A stretch of 49,918 nucleotides of DNA from an uncultured Flavobacteriales bacterium (GTDB lineage: Bacteria > Bacteroidota > Bacteroidia > Flavobacteriales_D > CAJJDF01). Made by a program: the position numbers and the translations under genes. Positions 24,742-36,423 of the stretch are shown piece by piece (the stretch's first letter is position 1; every line of letters begins with the position of its first letter). The notes beneath the pieces were generated by a model. It was given only the letters and a program-made list of their open reading frames with translations. It had not been told where the DNA came from and ran no database searches. Location of the stretch: the NCBI GenBank assembly GCA_938009745.1, contig CALLII010000068.1:1-49918 (forward strand), written 5' to 3'.

Positions 24742-27700
24742 ATGGCTAATATAAAGTTCGACCCAATTAGAGTAAATTTCTCTACCAATCAAAACAAATT
24801 TGATTACCCAGATTTCTTAGAAATCCAACTAGAATCGTTCACAAACTTTTTTCAACTAGAAACCGTTCCAGACAGAAGAGCTGACGAAGGACTTTTTAAA
24901 GTTTTTAGTGAAAATTTCCCAATAACAGATACACGTAACCAGTTTGTCTTGGAATTTATCGATTATTTTGTAGATCCACCAAGATATTCAATTACAGAAT
25001 GTATCGATAGAGGATTAACTTACAGTGTTCCTCTTAAAGCAAAATTAAAATTATATTGTACTGATCCAGAACACGAAGATTTTGAAACTATAGTTCAAGA
25101 TGTGTATTTAGGAACCATTCCTTACATGTCGCCAAAAGGTTCATTTATCATCAATGGAGCTGAACGTGTTATTGTTTCACAGTTACACAGATCACCAGGT
25201 GTATTCTTTGGCCACAGTACTCACGCAAATGGAACAAAATTATATTCTGCCAGAGTAATTCCATTTAAAGGTTCTTGGATTGAATTTGCTACTGATATCA
25301 ATGATATCTTGTATGCTTATATTGATAGAAAGAAAAAGCTTCCTGTTACTACTCTTTTAAGAGCAATAGGATTTGAAACAGATAAAGATATTCTTGAAAT
25401 ATTTGACCTTGCACACGAAGTAAACGTGAGCAAAAGTTCTAAGAAAAAGCTAGTAGGTTCTAAACTTGCAGCAAGAGTTCTTAAAACATGGGTTGAAGAT
25501 TTCGTAGATGAAGACACAGGAGAAGTTGTATCTATTGAAAGAAACGAAGTTGTTCTTGATAGAGATATCGTTTTAACTGAAGAAAACATTGACCTTATTA
25601 TAGAAGAAGGTGTTAAAAAAGTTATTATTAACAAGGAAGACATCACTGCTTCTAACTTTTCAATAATTTACAACACACTTCAAAAAGATACTTCTAACTC
25701 AGAAAAAGAAGCTGTAGAACATATCTATAGACAATTAAGAAATGCTGAACCACCAGATTTGGACACAGCAAGAGGAGTTATTGATAAATTGTTTTTCTCT
25801 GAAGCTAGATATGATTTAGGTGAAGCAGGAAGATACAGAATTAACAAAAAGTTAGGTACTGATTTAGGAATGGACCAAAGAGTTCTTACTAGACAAGATA
25901 TCATTAACATAATTAAGTATTTGATTGAGTTGATTAATGCAAAAGCAGAAATTGATGATATTGATCACTTGAGTAATAGACGTGTTAGAACAGTTGGAGA
26001 ACAATTGTACAACCAATTTGGAGTGGGACTTGCAAGAATGTCAAGAACTATTCGTGAAAGAATGAACGTTAGAGATAACGAGGTGTTTACACCAGCAGAT
26101 TTGATTAATGCTAAAGCTTTATCATCTGTAATTAACTCTTTCTTTGGAACTAACCAATTATCTCAGTTTATGGATCAAACGAATCCATTAGCAGAGGTTA
26201 CTCACAAAAGAAGACTATCTGCCCTTGGTCCTGGAGGACTTTCAAGAGAAAGAGCAGGATTTGAGGTAAGAGATGTTCACTATACACACTACGGTAGATT
26301 GTGTACTATTGAAACACCTGAAGGACCAAACATTGGTCTTATTTCTTCACTTTGTGTTTACGCAAAAATTAACAAACTTGGATTTATTGAAACTCCTTAT
26401 TGGGAGATTGAAAAAGGAAAAGTTCAATTAGAGAAAGGACCTGTTTACTTAAGTGCTGAAGAAGAAGATAACACGATTATCGCACAGCTTAACACTGAAA
26501 TAGATAAGAAAGGTAACTTTAAAACTGATGAAGTTAAAGCAAGATTAGAAGGAGATTTTCCATTGGTAGACCCAAGTACATTGAAATATATGGATGTAGG
26601 AGCTAACCAAATTGCATCTATTGCAGCCTCATTAATTCCATTTTTGGAGCATGATGATGCCAACAGAGCACTTATGGGATCTAACATGCAGAGACAAGCT
26701 GTTCCTTTAATGATTCCTAATTCACCAATTGTAGGTACAGGAATTGAAGGATTAGTTGCAAGAGACTCAAGAACACTCATCAATGCAGAAGCTGATGGTG
26801 TTGTTGATTATGTTGACTCTAGTAAAATTATTATCGAATACAATAGAAATGATGTTGAAAAACTAGTTTCTTTTGAAGGAGATAAAAAGGAATACAATTT
26901 AATTAAATTCCAAAAGACTAACCAAAACACTACTATTAACTTGAAGCCATTGGTTAAAGTTGGTGAAAAAGTGAAAAAAGGTCAGATTTTATCTGAAGGT
27001 TATGCAACTCAAAAAGGAGAATTGGCTATTGGTCAAAACCTAAAAGTAGCATTCATGCCTTGGAAAGGATATAACTTTGAGGATGCGATTGTAATTTCTG
27101 AAAGAGTTGTAAGAGACGATATCTTTACTTCTTTACACATTGATGAATATACTCTTGAAGTTAGAGATACTAAAAGAGGATTGGAAGAGTTAACAGCTGA
27201 TATTCCTAACGTAAGTGAGGAAGCAACTAAAAACTTGGATGAAAACGGTATTATCCGTGAAGGTGCTGAGATTAAAGAAGGAGATATATTAATAGGAAAG
27301 ATTACTCCAAAAGGAGAATCAGATCCTTCTCCAGAAGAAAAATTATTGAGAGCTATCTTTGGAGATAAAGCTGGTGACGTAAAAGATGCTTCTTTAAAAG
27401 CTTCTCCATCATTAAGAGGAGTTGTTGTAAACAAGAAGTTATTTTCAAGATCAGTAAAAGATAGAAAATCAAGAGCAGCTGATAAAGCACTGTTATTAGA
27501 GATTGAAGCAGAATACAATAAAGACTATGCTTCACTTAAAAATATCTTAATAGAAAAAATATTAGTTATAATTGACGGTAACAAGAGTGCTGGAGTTTTC
27601 AATAACTACAAAGAAGAGGTAATCAAAAAAGGAATTAAAATTTCGGCTAAGAACCTTGAAAAAGTAGACTTTACTATTATTAGTTCTGATAACTGGACTA

Positions 27701-28554
27701 AAGATGAAGAAATCAATAGTCAAATTGCTAGAGTATTACATAACTTTAATATCAAAGCAAATGATTTACTTGGAGCTCACAAGAGAAGACAATTTAAAAT
27801 TACTGTAGGTGATGAACTTCCAAATGGAATTATCAAACTTGCTAAAGTTTATATTGCTAAGAAAAGAAAGCTTAAAGTAGGGGATAAGATGGCAGGACGT
27901 CACGGAAACAAAGGTATTGTATCAAGAATCGTAAGAGATGAAGATATGCCTTTCTTAGATGACGGAACACCAGTAGATATTGTACTTAACCCACTTGGTG
28001 TACCATCAAGGATGAACTTAGGTCAGATATATGAAACTGTTCTAGGATGGGCAGGAGAAAAGTTAGGTAAAAAGTTTGCAACACCAATTTTTGATGGAGC
28101 AACTATAGGTCAAATAAACGAATACACTGATGAAGCTGGAGTACCAAGATATGGTAAAACATACTTGTATGATGGAGGTTCAGGAGAACGTTTTGATCAA
28201 CCTGCAACAGTAGGAATTATCTACATGCTGAAACTAAGTCACATGGTAGATGATAAGATGCACGCAAGATCTATTGGGCCATACTCACTTATTACACAAC
28301 AACCACTTGGAGGAAAAGCTCAATTTGGGGGTCAAAGATTTGGAGAGATGGAAGTTTGGGCACTTGAAGCATTTGGAGCAGCTCACATTTTGAGAGAAAT
28401 ATTAACAGTGAAATCTGATGATGTTTACGGAAGAATGAAGACTTATGAAGCCATAGTAAAAGGGGATAATATTCCTGAACCTGGAATTCCAGAATCATTC
28501 AATGTATTATTACATGAATTGAAAGGATTAGGGTTGACAATGACTTTAGATTAA
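24742..28554 (+). CDS. rpoB: RNA polymerase beta subunit
   Basis: 1270 residues, the length usual in Bacteroidota (shorter than E. coli's 1342). All main blocks are present: the fork loop 2/rifampicin pocket ([20 protein letters not shown], then [13 protein letters not shown]), the [16 protein letters not shown] catalytic-side segment ([14 protein letters not shown]), and the C-terminal anchor [25 protein letters not shown]. The pocket residues have the common drug-sensitive identities (Asp in FMDQ, His in THKRR, Ser in RLSAL). Works with RpoC as the catalytic core. The 193-nt leader after rplL carries the hairpins described at 24571-24678. Confidence 0.99.
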   Translation: MANIKFDPIRVNFSTNQNKFDYPDFLEIQLESFTNFFQLETVPDRRADEGLFKVFSENFPITDTRNQFVLEFIDYFVDPPRYSITECIDRGLTYSVPLKAKLKLYCTDPEHEDFETIVQDVYLGTIPYMSPKGSFIINGAERVIVSQLHRSPGVFFGHSTHANGTKLYSARVIPFKGSWIEFATDINDILYAYIDRKKKLPVTTLLRAIGFETDKDILEIFDLAHEVNVSKSSKKKLVGSKLAARVLKTWVEDFVDEDTGEVVSIERNEVVLDRDIVLTEENIDLIIEEGVKKVIINKEDITASNFSIIYNTLQKDTSNSEKEAVEHIYRQLRNAEPPDLDTARGVIDKLFFSEARYDLGEAGRYRINKKLGTDLGMDQRVLTRQDIINIIKYLIELINAKAEIDDIDHLSNRRVRTVGEQLYNQFGVGLARMSRTIRERMNVRDNEVFTPADLINAKALSSVINSFFGTNQLSQFMDQTNPLAEVTHKRRLSALGPGGLSRERAGFEVRDVHYTHYGRLCTIETPEGPNIGLISSLCVYAKINKLGFIETPYWEIEKGKVQLEKGPVYLSAEEEDNTIIAQLNTEIDKKGNFKTDEVKARLEGDFPLVDPSTLKYMDVGANQIASIAASLIPFLEHDDANRALMGSNMQRQAVPLMIPNSPIVGTGIEGLVARDSRTLINAEADGVVDYVDSSKIIIEYNRNDVEKLVSFEGDKKEYNLIKFQKTNQNTTINLKPLVKVGEKVKKGQILSEGYATQKGELAIGQNLKVAFMPWKGYNFEDAIVISERVVRDDIFTSLHIDEYTLEVRDTKRGLEELTADIPNVSEEATKNLDENGIIREGAEIKEGDILIGKITPKGESDPSPEEKLLRAIFGDKAGDVKDASLKASPSLRGVVVNKKLFSRSVKDRKSRAADKALLLEIEAEYNKDYASLKNILIEKILVIIDGNKSAGVFNNYKEEVIKKGIKISAKNLEKVDFTIISSDNWTKDEEINSQIARVLHNFNIKANDLLGAHKRRQFKITVGDELPNGIIKLAKVYIAKKRKLKVGDKMAGRHGNKGIVSRIVRDEDMPFLDDGTPVDIVLNPLGVPSRMNLGQIYETVLGWAGEKLGKKFATPIFDGATIGQINEYTDEAGVPRYGKTYLYDGGSGERFDQPATVGIIYMLKLSHMVDDKMHARSIGPYSLITQQPLGGKAQFGGQRFGEMEVWALEAFGAAHILREILTVKSDDVYGRMKTYEAIVKGDNIPEPGIPESFNVLLHELKGLGLTMTLD

Positions 28555-28587
28555 TTTTTTAACACTTTATAAAAACAACTGTAAACT

Positions 28588-31500
28588 ATGTCGTACAGGA
28601 GAAATAACCAACAAGAACAAAAAAAGTTCAGTAAAATAACTATCAGTCTGTCCTCTCCAGAAACTATTTTGGAAAGTTCACACGGAGAAGTATTGAAGCC
28701 AGAAACTATCAATTACAGAACTTACAAGCCAGAAAGAGATGGATTGTTTTGTGAAAGAATTTTTGGACCAGTAAAAGATTACGAATGTTACTGTGGTAAA
28801 TACAAAAGAATTAGATACAAAGGAATTGTATGTGATAGATGTGGAGTTGAAGTTACTGAGAAAAAGGTAAGAAGAACTAGAACAGGTCACATTGCATTAG
28901 TAGTTCCTGTAGCTCATATTTGGTATTTTAAATCGTTACCAAACAAAATTGGTTACCTTTTAGGATTACCAACAAAAAAATTGAACCAGATTATTTATTA
29001 CGAGCGTTATGCAGTAATACAAGCAGCTGGAGCAGTTAATGAAGAAGGAGAACCAGTTCAATTTATGGACTTCCTTACGGAAGAAGAATATTTGGACATA
29101 ATGGAGAAAATGGGTAGAGAGAATCAACAATTAGATGATGCTGACCCAAATAAATTTATTGCAAAAATGGGAGCTGAAGCTCTTTATGATTTGCTTAAAG
29201 GATTAGATTTAGATGAATTGTCTTACAACTTAAGACATCAAGCTAATACCGAAACTTCGCAACAAAGAAAAGCAGAAGCACTTAAGAGATTACAAGTTGT
29301 GGAAGGAATGAGAGGAGCAATTAATGCTTCTGTTGAAAACCGACCAGAATGGATGATCGTGAAAGTTGTTCCAGTAATTCCACCAGAATTGAGACCATTG
29401 GTACCACTTGATGGAGGAAGATTTGCAACATCAGATTTAAATGATTTATACAGAAGAGTTATTATCAGAAACAATCGATTAAAAAGATTGATAGAGATTA
29501 AAGCTCCAGAAGTAATCTTAAGAAACGAAAAGAGAATGCTACAGGAATCTGTAGATTCTTTGTTTGATAACTCAAGAAAATCAAGTGCAGTAAAAGCTGA
29601 CGGAAACAGACCATTGAAATCACTTTCTGATTCATTGAAAGGAAAATCTGGACGTTTCAGACAGAACTTACTTGGAAAAAGGGTTGATTATTCTGCAAGA
29701 TCTGTTATTGTTGTAGGACCTAACTTGAAATTACATGAATGTGGTATTCCTAAAGGAATGGCTGCTGAGCTTTACAAGCCTTTTATTATCCGAAAGATGA
29801 TAGAAAGAGGAATTGTAAAAACTGTAAAATCTGCAAAGAAAATAGTTGATGCTAAAGATCCTGTAGTTTGGGATATTTTGGAAAATGTATTGAAAAATCA
29901 CCCAGTGTTATTAAACAGGGCTCCAACTCTTCACAGACTTGGTATTCAAGCATTCCAACCTAAATTAATTGAAGGAAAAGCAATTAGACTACACCCATTA
30001 GTTTGTACAGCATTTAATGCCGATTTTGATGGTGATCAAATGGCGGTTCATTTGCCACTTTCAAATGCGGCAATTCTTGAAGCGCAATTATTGATGCTTG
30101 CATCACACAACATCTTAAACCCTGCAAATGGAGCACCAATTACGGTACCATCTCAGGATATGGTTTTGGGTCTTTATTACATTACCAAATTAAAAAGAGG
30201 TACTAAAGAAGAACCAATCATTGGAGAAGATAAGATTTTCTATTCTCCAGAAGAAGTTGTGATTGCATATAACGAGAAAAAATTACACTTACATGCCTCA
30301 ATTAAAGTAAGAACTCATGATATTGAAAATGGCGAAGCTGTTACAAAATTGATTGAAACTACTTGTGGTAGAGTATTATTTAATGATTTAGTTCCTTACG
30401 AAGTAGGGTTCATAAACGAAGTATTAACTAAAAAATCTCTTAGAGATATTATTGGTAAAGTACTTAAGATTTGTGGAGTTTCTCAAACTGCTGAATTCCT
30501 TGATCTAATAAAGGAAATGGGTTACACTAATGCCTTTAAAGGAGGACTATCTTTTAACTTGGATGATATTATTATTCCAAAAGAAAAAGATATTTTAGTA
30601 AACAAAGCTCAAACAGAAGTTACTGAAGTAATGGAGAACTATAACTTAGGTCTTATTACAAACAATGAGAGATATAACCAGATTATTGATATCTGGACGC
30701 ATACAAATTCAAGATTGACTCATATCTTAATGGATCAGTTAAAGAATGATAACCAAGGTTTCAACTCAATTTACATGATGTTTGATTCTGGAGCAAGGGG
30801 ATCAAAAGAGCAAATTCGTCAGTTATCAGGAATGAGGGGATTAATGGCTAAGCCACAAAAATCTGGGGCAACTAGTCAACAGATTATTGAAAACCCAATT
30901 TTATCTAACTTTAAGGAAGGTCTTTCTGTATTGGAGTACTTTATTTCTACTCACGGAGCCAGAAAAGGTCTTGCAGATACAGCATTGAAAACGGCTGATG
31001 CAGGTTACCTAACAAGAAGATTAGTAGATGTATCTCAAGATGTTATTATTAATCATGAAGATTGTGGAACATTAAGAGGTATTAATGTAACTGCACTTAA
31101 GAAAAATGACGAAGAAGTAGAATCATTGTACAACAGAATTGTTGGACGTGTATCTGTATTTAACTTAAAGCATCCTAAAACTGATGAAATAGTTGCAGCT
31201 GAGGGAGAAGAAATTACTGAAGAAGTTGCTCAATTAATTATTGATGCAGGTATTGATGAAGTAGAAGTTAGATCGGTATTAACTTGTGAGTTGAAAAGAG
31301 GAGTTTGTGCTAAATGTTACGGACGTAACCTTTCTACATCTAGAATGGTGAAAGTTGGAGAAACTGTAGGAGTTATTGCTGCCCAATCAATTGGAGAGCC
31401 AGGAACACAGTTAACACTTAGAACATTCCACGTGGGGGGAACAGCATCTAACATTGCAGATGAAAATAAGTTACAAGCTAAATATGATGGTCTTTTAGAA

Positions 31501-32907
31501 ATAGAAGAATTAAAAACTATCGATACCAAAGGTAAAGATGGACAAGATCAAGTAGTTGTAATTGGACGTTCTGCTGAAATGAAAATTATTGATCCTAAAA
31601 CAGGAGTTACTTTGGCAACAAATAACATTCCTTACGGTTCATTCTTAGAAGCAAAGAATAATACAAAAATTTCTAAAGATGATGTGATTTGTACTTGGGA
31701 TCCATATAATGCAGTAATCGTTACTGAATCTAAAGGAACTATTTCTTTTGAGAATATCGAAGAAGGAATCACATTTAGAGAAGAAGTAGATGAGCAAACT
31801 GGATTTGCCGATAAAGTTGTAACAGATACTAAGGACAAAAAGAAAACTCCTATTATCAGAGTTATGGATTCTAAAAAGAATATCATAAAGAGTTATAACA
31901 TTCCGGTAGGAGCTCACATTAATGTAGCTGATAACGAAAAAGTAGACGCAGGAAGAATTCTTGTTAAGATACCTAGAGTTTCTGGTAAAACAGGAGATAT
32001 TACAGGGGGTCTACCAAGAATTACTGAGTTATTTGAAGCACGTAATCCATCTAACCCAGCAGTAGTTTCTGAGATTGATGGTATTGTTGCTTTCGGTAAG
32101 ATAAAGAGAGGAAAGAGAGAGATTATTGTAGAATCAAGAACTGGAATTGTTAAGAAATATGCAGTTTCATTGTCTAAGCACATTTTGGTTCAAGAAAATG
32201 ATTTCGTGAGAGCGGGTATGCAATTATCAGATGGAGCTATTACTCCTAAAAATATTCTTGAAATTAAGGGCCCAACAGCTGTTCAAGAGTATATTGTAAA
32301 CGAAGTACAAGAAGTATATAGATTACAAGGAGTAAAAATTAATGACAAACACTTTGAAGTAATTGTTCGTCAGATGATGAGAAAAGTAGAAATCATTGAT
32401 GCTGGAGACACTAAGTTCCTAGAAAAGCAATCGGTTGATAAAATTAAATTTATCGCAGAAAACGATCGTATTTGGGGAATGATGGTAGTTGAAGATGCAG
32501 GAGACTCGGACGTATTGAAAGCAGGGCAAATTATTTCGGCAAGAAAACTAAGAGATGAAAACTCTAACATTAAGAGAAAAGATGGAAAACTAGTAGAAGC
32601 TAGGGAAGCATTATCTGCTACATCAAGACCAATGTTACAAGGGATTACAAGATCTTCTTTACAGACTGATAGTTTTATGTCGGCAGCTTCTTTCCAAGAA
32701 ACTACCAAAGTATTGAACGAAGCAGCTGTAAGAGGAAAAGTAGATTACTTACAAGGACTGAAAGAAAATGTAATCGTAGGTCACTTAATTCCAGCAGGTA
32801 CTGGAATGAGAAAGTATGATAACATGGAGGTTGTTTCTACTCACGTAGCTGAAGTTAAGGAAGCTGCTCTTGAAGAAGCATCAGAAGAAGAAGCTACAGA
32901 AGCTTAA
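28588..32907 (+). CDS. rpoC: RNA polymerase beta' subunit
   Basis: 1439 residues. The N-terminal zinc module has paired cysteines in [10 protein letters not shown] and VCDRCGVEV; the catalytic magnesium loop [12 protein letters not shown] is intact; the second cysteine cluster is [13 protein letters not shown]; the trigger-loop and bridge-helix region includes [20 protein letters not shown]. An acidic Glu/Ala-rich tail closes the protein. It begins 33 nt after rpoB and ends the operon at the terminator 32932-32960. Confidence 0.99.
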   Translation: MSYRRNNQQEQKKFSKITISLSSPETILESSHGEVLKPETINYRTYKPERDGLFCERIFGPVKDYECYCGKYKRIRYKGIVCDRCGVEVTEKKVRRTRTGHIALVVPVAHIWYFKSLPNKIGYLLGLPTKKLNQIIYYERYAVIQAAGAVNEEGEPVQFMDFLTEEEYLDIMEKMGRENQQLDDADPNKFIAKMGAEALYDLLKGLDLDELSYNLRHQANTETSQQRKAEALKRLQVVEGMRGAINASVENRPEWMIVKVVPVIPPELRPLVPLDGGRFATSDLNDLYRRVIIRNNRLKRLIEIKAPEVILRNEKRMLQESVDSLFDNSRKSSAVKADGNRPLKSLSDSLKGKSGRFRQNLLGKRVDYSARSVIVVGPNLKLHECGIPKGMAAELYKPFIIRKMIERGIVKTVKSAKKIVDAKDPVVWDILENVLKNHPVLLNRAPTLHRLGIQAFQPKLIEGKAIRLHPLVCTAFNADFDGDQMAVHLPLSNAAILEAQLLMLASHNILNPANGAPITVPSQDMVLGLYYITKLKRGTKEEPIIGEDKIFYSPEEVVIAYNEKKLHLHASIKVRTHDIENGEAVTKLIETTCGRVLFNDLVPYEVGFINEVLTKKSLRDIIGKVLKICGVSQTAEFLDLIKEMGYTNAFKGGLSFNLDDIIIPKEKDILVNKAQTEVTEVMENYNLGLITNNERYNQIIDIWTHTNSRLTHILMDQLKNDNQGFNSIYMMFDSGARGSKEQIRQLSGMRGLMAKPQKSGATSQQIIENPILSNFKEGLSVLEYFISTHGARKGLADTALKTADAGYLTRRLVDVSQDVIINHEDCGTLRGINVTALKKNDEEVESLYNRIVGRVSVFNLKHPKTDEIVAAEGEEITEEVAQLIIDAGIDEVEVRSVLTCELKRGVCAKCYGRNLSTSRMVKVGETVGVIAAQSIGEPGTQLTLRTFHVGGTASNIADENKLQAKYDGLLEIEELKTIDTKGKDGQDQVVVIGRSAEMKIIDPKTGVTLATNNIPYGSFLEAKNNTKISKDDVICTWDPYNAVIVTESKGTISFENIEEGITFREEVDEQTGFADKVVTDTKDKKKTPIIRVMDSKKNIIKSYNIPVGAHINVADNEKVDAGRILVKIPRVSGKTGDITGGLPRITELFEARNPSNPAVVSEIDGIVAFGKIKRGKREIIVESRTGIVKKYAVSLSKHILVQENDFVRAGMQLSDGAITPKNILEIKGPTAVQEYIVNEVQEVYRLQGVKINDKHFEVIVRQMMRKVEIIDAGDTKFLEKQSVDKIKFIAENDRIWGMMVVEDAGDSDVLKAGQIISARKLRDENSNIKRKDGKLVEAREALSATSRPMLQGITRSSLQTDSFMSAASFQETTKVLNEAAVRGKVDYLQGLKENVIVGHLIPAGTGMRKYDNMEVVSTHVAEVKEAALEEASEEEATEA

Positions 32908-32931
32908 TTCTAATCATAATTAAATTTAAAA

Positions 32932-32960
32932 AGCCTCAACTTGTTTGGGGCTTTTTTTTT
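32932..32960 (+). terminator. Rho-independent terminator after rpoC
   Basis: Stem AGCCTCAA / TTGGGGCT (one G-T pair) with a short loop, followed by nine T. Ends the secE-to-rpoC transcription unit 25 nt after the rpoC stop. Confidence 0.9.
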
Positions 32961-32988
32961 ACATTTACTTTATAAAAAATAGCCAACT

Positions 32989-33312
32989 ATGGAAGAACAA
33001 AATCAAGATCCAAATCAAATTAATATCGAATTATCAGAAGAAATCGCAGACGGGATTTATTCTAATTTAGCCATTATTACTCACTCGCCAGCTGAATTTA
33101 TTGTAGATTTCGTAAGGATGTTACCTGGTACTCCTAAGGCTAAAGTAAAGTCGAGAATCATATTAACTCCTCAACATGCCAAAAGATTAATGAAAGCATT
33201 AATAGATAACGTAGGTAAATTTGAAACTGCTCATGGAGTTATAAAAGATATCGATAACGGACCACAAGGAGGAATCCCAATGAATTTTGGTGGACCAACT
33301 ACTCAGGCTTAA
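32989..33312 (+). CDS. DUF3467 family protein
   Basis: 107 residues, soluble, no signal peptide. The pattern is that of DUF3467: IELSEEIADGIYSNLAIITHSPAEFIVDFVRMLPG followed by KVKSRIILTPQHAKRLMKALIDNV and a Gly/Pro-rich tail. Function is unknown. In Bacteroidota this small gene is commonly found immediately after rpoC, as here, 29 nt beyond the terminator, suggesting a link to transcription that is still inference. No strong promoter box was found in the short gap, so read-through from rpoC may contribute. Confidence 0.88.
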   Translation: MEEQNQDPNQINIELSEEIADGIYSNLAIITHSPAEFIVDFVRMLPGTPKAKVKSRIILTPQHAKRLMKALIDNVGKFETAHGVIKDIDNGPQGGIPMNFGGPTTQA

Positions 33313-33316
33313 ACTA

Positions 33317-33697
33317 ATGAGTAAGGGAGTTGTAATAAAAGGACTAGCTTTCATTATCATAGCGATAATGATGGGTGCTTTTGGCGCTCATTATTTAGAA
33401 ACTATTTTAAACCTTAAACAACTTAAAGCGTTAAAAACAGGAGTTGATTATCAATTTTATGCAGGAATTATACTATTGATTTTAGGCTTGAACTTTGATT
33501 CGTTTAAATTTTCTATCAAGTTACCAGTTAACTTATTTTTTATTGGAGCTTGTTGTTTTAGCCTTTCTTTGTACATTTTAAGTCTTTTTAATAAATCAGA
33601 TATTGTACATTTTATTTGGCCCGTTACTCCAATTGGAGGTTTATTGATGATAATTGGTTTAGCCGTATTAAGCTATAAATTGATTAAAAATAATTGA
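33317..33697 (+). CDS. DUF423 family small membrane protein (YgdD-like)
   Basis: 126 residues from the ATG at 33317, four bases after the DUF3467 stop; the frame is open ten codons further upstream but that part overlaps DUF3467. Four hydrophobic helices, with the family signature MGAFGAHYLE after the first and a small GGLLMIIGLAVLSY last helix. DUF423 proteins are inner-membrane proteins of unknown function. Co-transcription with the DUF3467 gene is likely from the spacing. Confidence 0.82.
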   Translation: MSKGVVIKGLAFIIIAIMMGAFGAHYLETILNLKQLKALKTGVDYQFYAGIILLILGLNFDSFKFSIKLPVNLFFIGACCFSLSLYILSLFNKSDIVHFIWPVTPIGGLLMIIGLAVLSYKLIKNN

Positions 33698-33792
33698 TTT
33701 ACAACTTACTGTAGTATTTACAGTTAGTGGAAAACTCCAACTTTTTGTGGAAAAACAAAGTATTATTCAAAGCATAATGTAATAATTAGCCT

Positions 33793-33800
33793 TAATTTTG
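33793..33800 (+). promoter_or_regulatory. Predicted -7 promoter box of pckA
   Basis: TAATTTTG matches TAnnTTTG. It places the transcript start near 33807, after the in-frame TTG at 33798, and so selects ATG 33828 as the pckA start. No clear -33 TTTG. Confidence 0.5.
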
Positions 33801-33827
33801 TTACATAATTTCAAAAAAAGAATATTT

Positions 33828-35441
33828 ATGAATGAATTAGGATTAGTACCTAAAACTTCAAACCTAAAAGAACTAGGGCTTGGAAATATTGACAAAGCAC
33901 ACTGGAATTTAACTCCAGAGCAATTAACTCAAACTGCACTAGATTTGGGTCAAGGAAGATTGTCAGATACAGGAGCTCTCGTAATCAATACTGGCGAATT
34001 TACTGGAAGATCGCCTAAAGACAGATTCATTGTTTGTGACGAGAAAACTGAAGAATCAGTTTGGTGGGGAGATATCAATATTAAATTTACTCCAGAAAAC
34101 TTCTATAAATTACATGCTAAAATAAATGATTATTTAGCTGGTAAAGAAGTTTATGTAAGAGATGCATACGCTTGTGCAGATGACAATTACAGATTAAACT
34201 TAAGAGTTATAACTGAATTTCCTTGGTCTAATATGTTTGCAAGTAACATGTTTTTACGTCCAGAAAAAGCTGAGCTTGAAAACTTTAATCCAGAATGGCA
34301 TGTAGTATGTGCACCAGGACTAATGGCGGTTGCTGCAGAAGATGGAACAAGACAACACAATTTTGCAGTGGTTAACTTCACTAAAAAAATGATTATTATT
34401 GGTGGAACTGGGTATACTGGTGAAATCAAAAAAGGAATTTTCTCGGTATTGAACTTTATACTTCCTCACGAAAAAAATACGTTATCAATGCACTGTTCGG
34501 CAAATGTTGGTAAAGACGGAGATACTTCAGTATTTTTTGGTCTATCTGGAACAGGAAAAACTACTTTATCGTCTGATCCAAATAGAAGATTGATTGGAGA
34601 TGATGAGCACGGATGGTCAAAAGATAGTGTATTTAACTTTGAAGGAGGTTGTTACGCTAAAACTATCGACTTAACAGAAGAACAAGAACCTCAAATTTAT
34701 GGAGCAATTAAATCTGGAGCGATTTTAGAAAATATTGGATTCCAAGAAGATTCTAATGTGCCAGATTATAGCGATACTACAATTACTCAAAACACTAGAG
34801 TATCGTATCCTATTCACCATATTGATAATATTATGGTTCCATCAATTGGTGGAGTTCCAAAAAATATTTTCTTTTTAACTGCAGATGCTTTTGGAGTATT
34901 GCCTCCAATCTCTAAGTTAACATCTGGTCAAGCTATGTACCACTTTATTTCTGGATATACGGCTAAAGTTGCAGGAACAGAAGCAGGAGTAACAGAGCCA
35001 CAAACAGCTTTTTCAGCATGTTTTGGAGCACCTTTCTTGCCTTTGCACCCAACTAAGTATGCTGAGATGTTAGGAGCTAAAATAGCTGAGTCAAATGTAA
35101 AAGTTTGGTTAATTAACACAGGATGGTCTGGTGGAGAATATGGAACAGGAAGCCGTATTAAATTAAAGTACACAAGAGCAATGATTACAGCTGCTCTGGA
35201 AGGAAAGCTGGATAATGTAGAATACACAACTCATGATGTATTTGGATTGGCAATGCCAAATGAATGTGAGAACGTACCAACTGAAATCCTTTCACCTAAG
35301 AACACTTGGGCAGATAAAGCTGCTTATGATGCAAAAGCAAATAGCTTAGCAACTAAGTTTGTTGCAAACTTCAAACAATTTGAATCAGCTGCAAACGAAG
35401 AAATTATGGCTGCAGCTCCAAAGACTGGAGTTACTGCATAG
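33828..35441 (+). CDS. pckA: Phosphoenolpyruvate carboxykinase (ATP)
   Basis: 537 residues from ATG 33828, close to E. coli PckA (540). The ATP-binding loop is GLSGTGKTTLS with K244; the kinase-2 type DDEHGWSKD follows, and the oxaloacetate site has GRSPKDRFIV near residue 58 and WLINTGWSGGEYGTG at the C-terminal side. It converts oxaloacetate plus ATP to PEP, CO2 and ADP, the first step of gluconeogenesis from organic acids or amino acids. Single-gene unit: own promoter box and terminator 35467-35496. A preceding in-frame TTG (33798) lies in the promoter and is rejected as start. Confidence 0.98.
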   Translation: MNELGLVPKTSNLKELGLGNIDKAHWNLTPEQLTQTALDLGQGRLSDTGALVINTGEFTGRSPKDRFIVCDEKTEESVWWGDINIKFTPENFYKLHAKINDYLAGKEVYVRDAYACADDNYRLNLRVITEFPWSNMFASNMFLRPEKAELENFNPEWHVVCAPGLMAVAAEDGTRQHNFAVVNFTKKMIIIGGTGYTGEIKKGIFSVLNFILPHEKNTLSMHCSANVGKDGDTSVFFGLSGTGKTTLSSDPNRRLIGDDEHGWSKDSVFNFEGGCYAKTIDLTEEQEPQIYGAIKSGAILENIGFQEDSNVPDYSDTTITQNTRVSYPIHHIDNIMVPSIGGVPKNIFFLTADAFGVLPPISKLTSGQAMYHFISGYTAKVAGTEAGVTEPQTAFSACFGAPFLPLHPTKYAEMLGAKIAESNVKVWLINTGWSGGEYGTGSRIKLKYTRAMITAALEGKLDNVEYTTHDVFGLAMPNECENVPTEILSPKNTWADKAAYDAKANSLATKFVANFKQFESAANEEIMAAAPKTGVTA

Positions 35442-35466
35442 GTTTTAATAAACAATTAGAATATTG

Positions 35467-35496
35467 AGGAGTTCATTTTAATGAGCTCCTTTTTTT
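35467..35496 (+). terminator. Rho-independent terminator after pckA
   Basis: Stem AGGAGTTCAT / ATGAGCTCCT (one G-T pair), loop TTTA, then six T. The last bases of the T tract overlap the stop codon of the convergent lipoprotein gene (35495-35497). Confidence 0.9.
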
Positions 35497-36016
35497 ATGG
35501 ACAGAAAAAAGTTGTTTCTTCAAATAACTCAAAGCTATTATCTTCTTTAAATTCAAATAAATAGGTTTTATATGGATTTTTAAGAAAATATCTGTGGAAT
35601 GGATAGACAAAGTCTGGAGGAAATTTTTTCTGCTTGTTAGATTTATAACTTTCATGAATATCAGTTCTAATATTTACAATTTCTATTAAAAGAAAATTAT
35701 CTACTACCTCTGAAATAAACATAACTTTATTACCATCAATATTGTGATTGTTTAGTTTCTTTCGGAATTCACAGTTTTTAGAAAGATAAAAATTAGAACT
35801 TTGGTCGTTAAATTTTCCTTTACCAAGATCAAAATAATTGCCATTAATGACAGAGTCACATATTACAAAAATTGATGTATCACTTTCTAATTTTTTAATA
35901 TGGTTGTAAGCTATTTCAATTTTGTTAAAGTCTGATTTTTTGTAAAAATTGTTTTTGCTAATATTACATTGAGATAGAAGTACAAGGAAAAGTATTAAGG
36001 TGAGTATTTTTTTCAT
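35495..36016 (-). CDS. Lipoprotein of unknown function, 173 aa
   Basis: The signal peptide ends LLSQC with the lipidated C17. The mature part is basic and aromatic-rich with a beta-type pattern (KVMFISEVVDNFLLIEIVNI, then PYKTYLFEFKED) and no domain I recognise. The stop codon lies within the pckA terminator, so the two genes converge with a 2-bp overlap of annotated elements. It is 25 nt downstream of another small lipoprotein gene on the same strand, so the two are probably co-transcribed. Confidence 0.7.
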   Translation of the reverse strand: MKKILTLILFLVLLSQCNISKNNFYKKSDFNKIEIAYNHIKKLESDTSIFVICDSVINGNYFDLGKGKFNDQSSNFYLSKNCEFRKKLNNHNIDGNKVMFISEVVDNFLLIEIVNIRTDIHESYKSNKQKKFPPDFVYPFHRYFLKNPYKTYLFEFKEDNSFELFEETTFFCP

Positions 36017-36041
36017 AGGCTATTGTGTAAAATTAAAACTT

Positions 36042-36320
36042 CTATTCTGTTTCACCCTCGGGCTCTTGTCGCCAAGTTTCACACCTTACTGCTACATCTA
36101 TATCATTATTGCTTTTAATGTAATCATAAGCTGCAACTTTAGCTTCTTCTTCTAGTCTTACGTTAGAGCTTCCGCAACCTTCAAAGGTCTCAATTACTTC
36201 CTCTGTATCTTCGAGATATACTTCACATTTTTTACACATATTAGGAGCAATAAGACCTTGGGCAATATTGGCACATGAAGAAAGAGTTAAAACAAGTATA
36301 ATAATAGATAAATGGTTCAT
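36042..36320 (-). CDS. Small Cys-containing lipoprotein, 92 aa
   Basis: The signal peptide ends TLSSC (C16). The mature segment has four further cysteines (MCKKCE, EGCGSS and VRCE), suggesting disulfides or a metal site, and an Asp/Glu-rich tail. No family recognised. It leads a two-gene unit with the 173-aa lipoprotein. The upstream hairpin at 36372-36398 separates it from the OmpA-family gene. Confidence 0.68.
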   Translation of the reverse strand: MNHLSIIILVLTLSSCANIAQGLIAPNMCKKCEVYLEDTEEVIETFEGCGSSNVRLEEEAKVAAYDYIKSNNDIDVAVRCETWRQEPEGETE

Positions 36321-36371
36321 TTAGCTAATCGTTTTGATTTATAATAATTTAAGATAAAAAATATCTTACAC

Positions 36372-36398
36372 AAAAAAAAGCCCTCCTTACGGAGAGCT
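36372..36398 (-). terminator. Rho-independent terminator after the OmpA-family gene
   Basis: Read on the minus strand: AGCTCTCC, loop GTAA, GGAGGGCT (one G-T pair), then eight T. It lies 26-52 nt after the stop codon at 36424. Confidence 0.88.
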
Positions 36399-36423
36399 TT
36401 TTAAATCAACTATTTTCTACTTA

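Noticed and set aside
27033-27518. 161-codon minus-strand frame inside rpoB
   Set aside because: Ser/Leu-rich shadow of the rpoB coding frame; rpoB is intact through this region.
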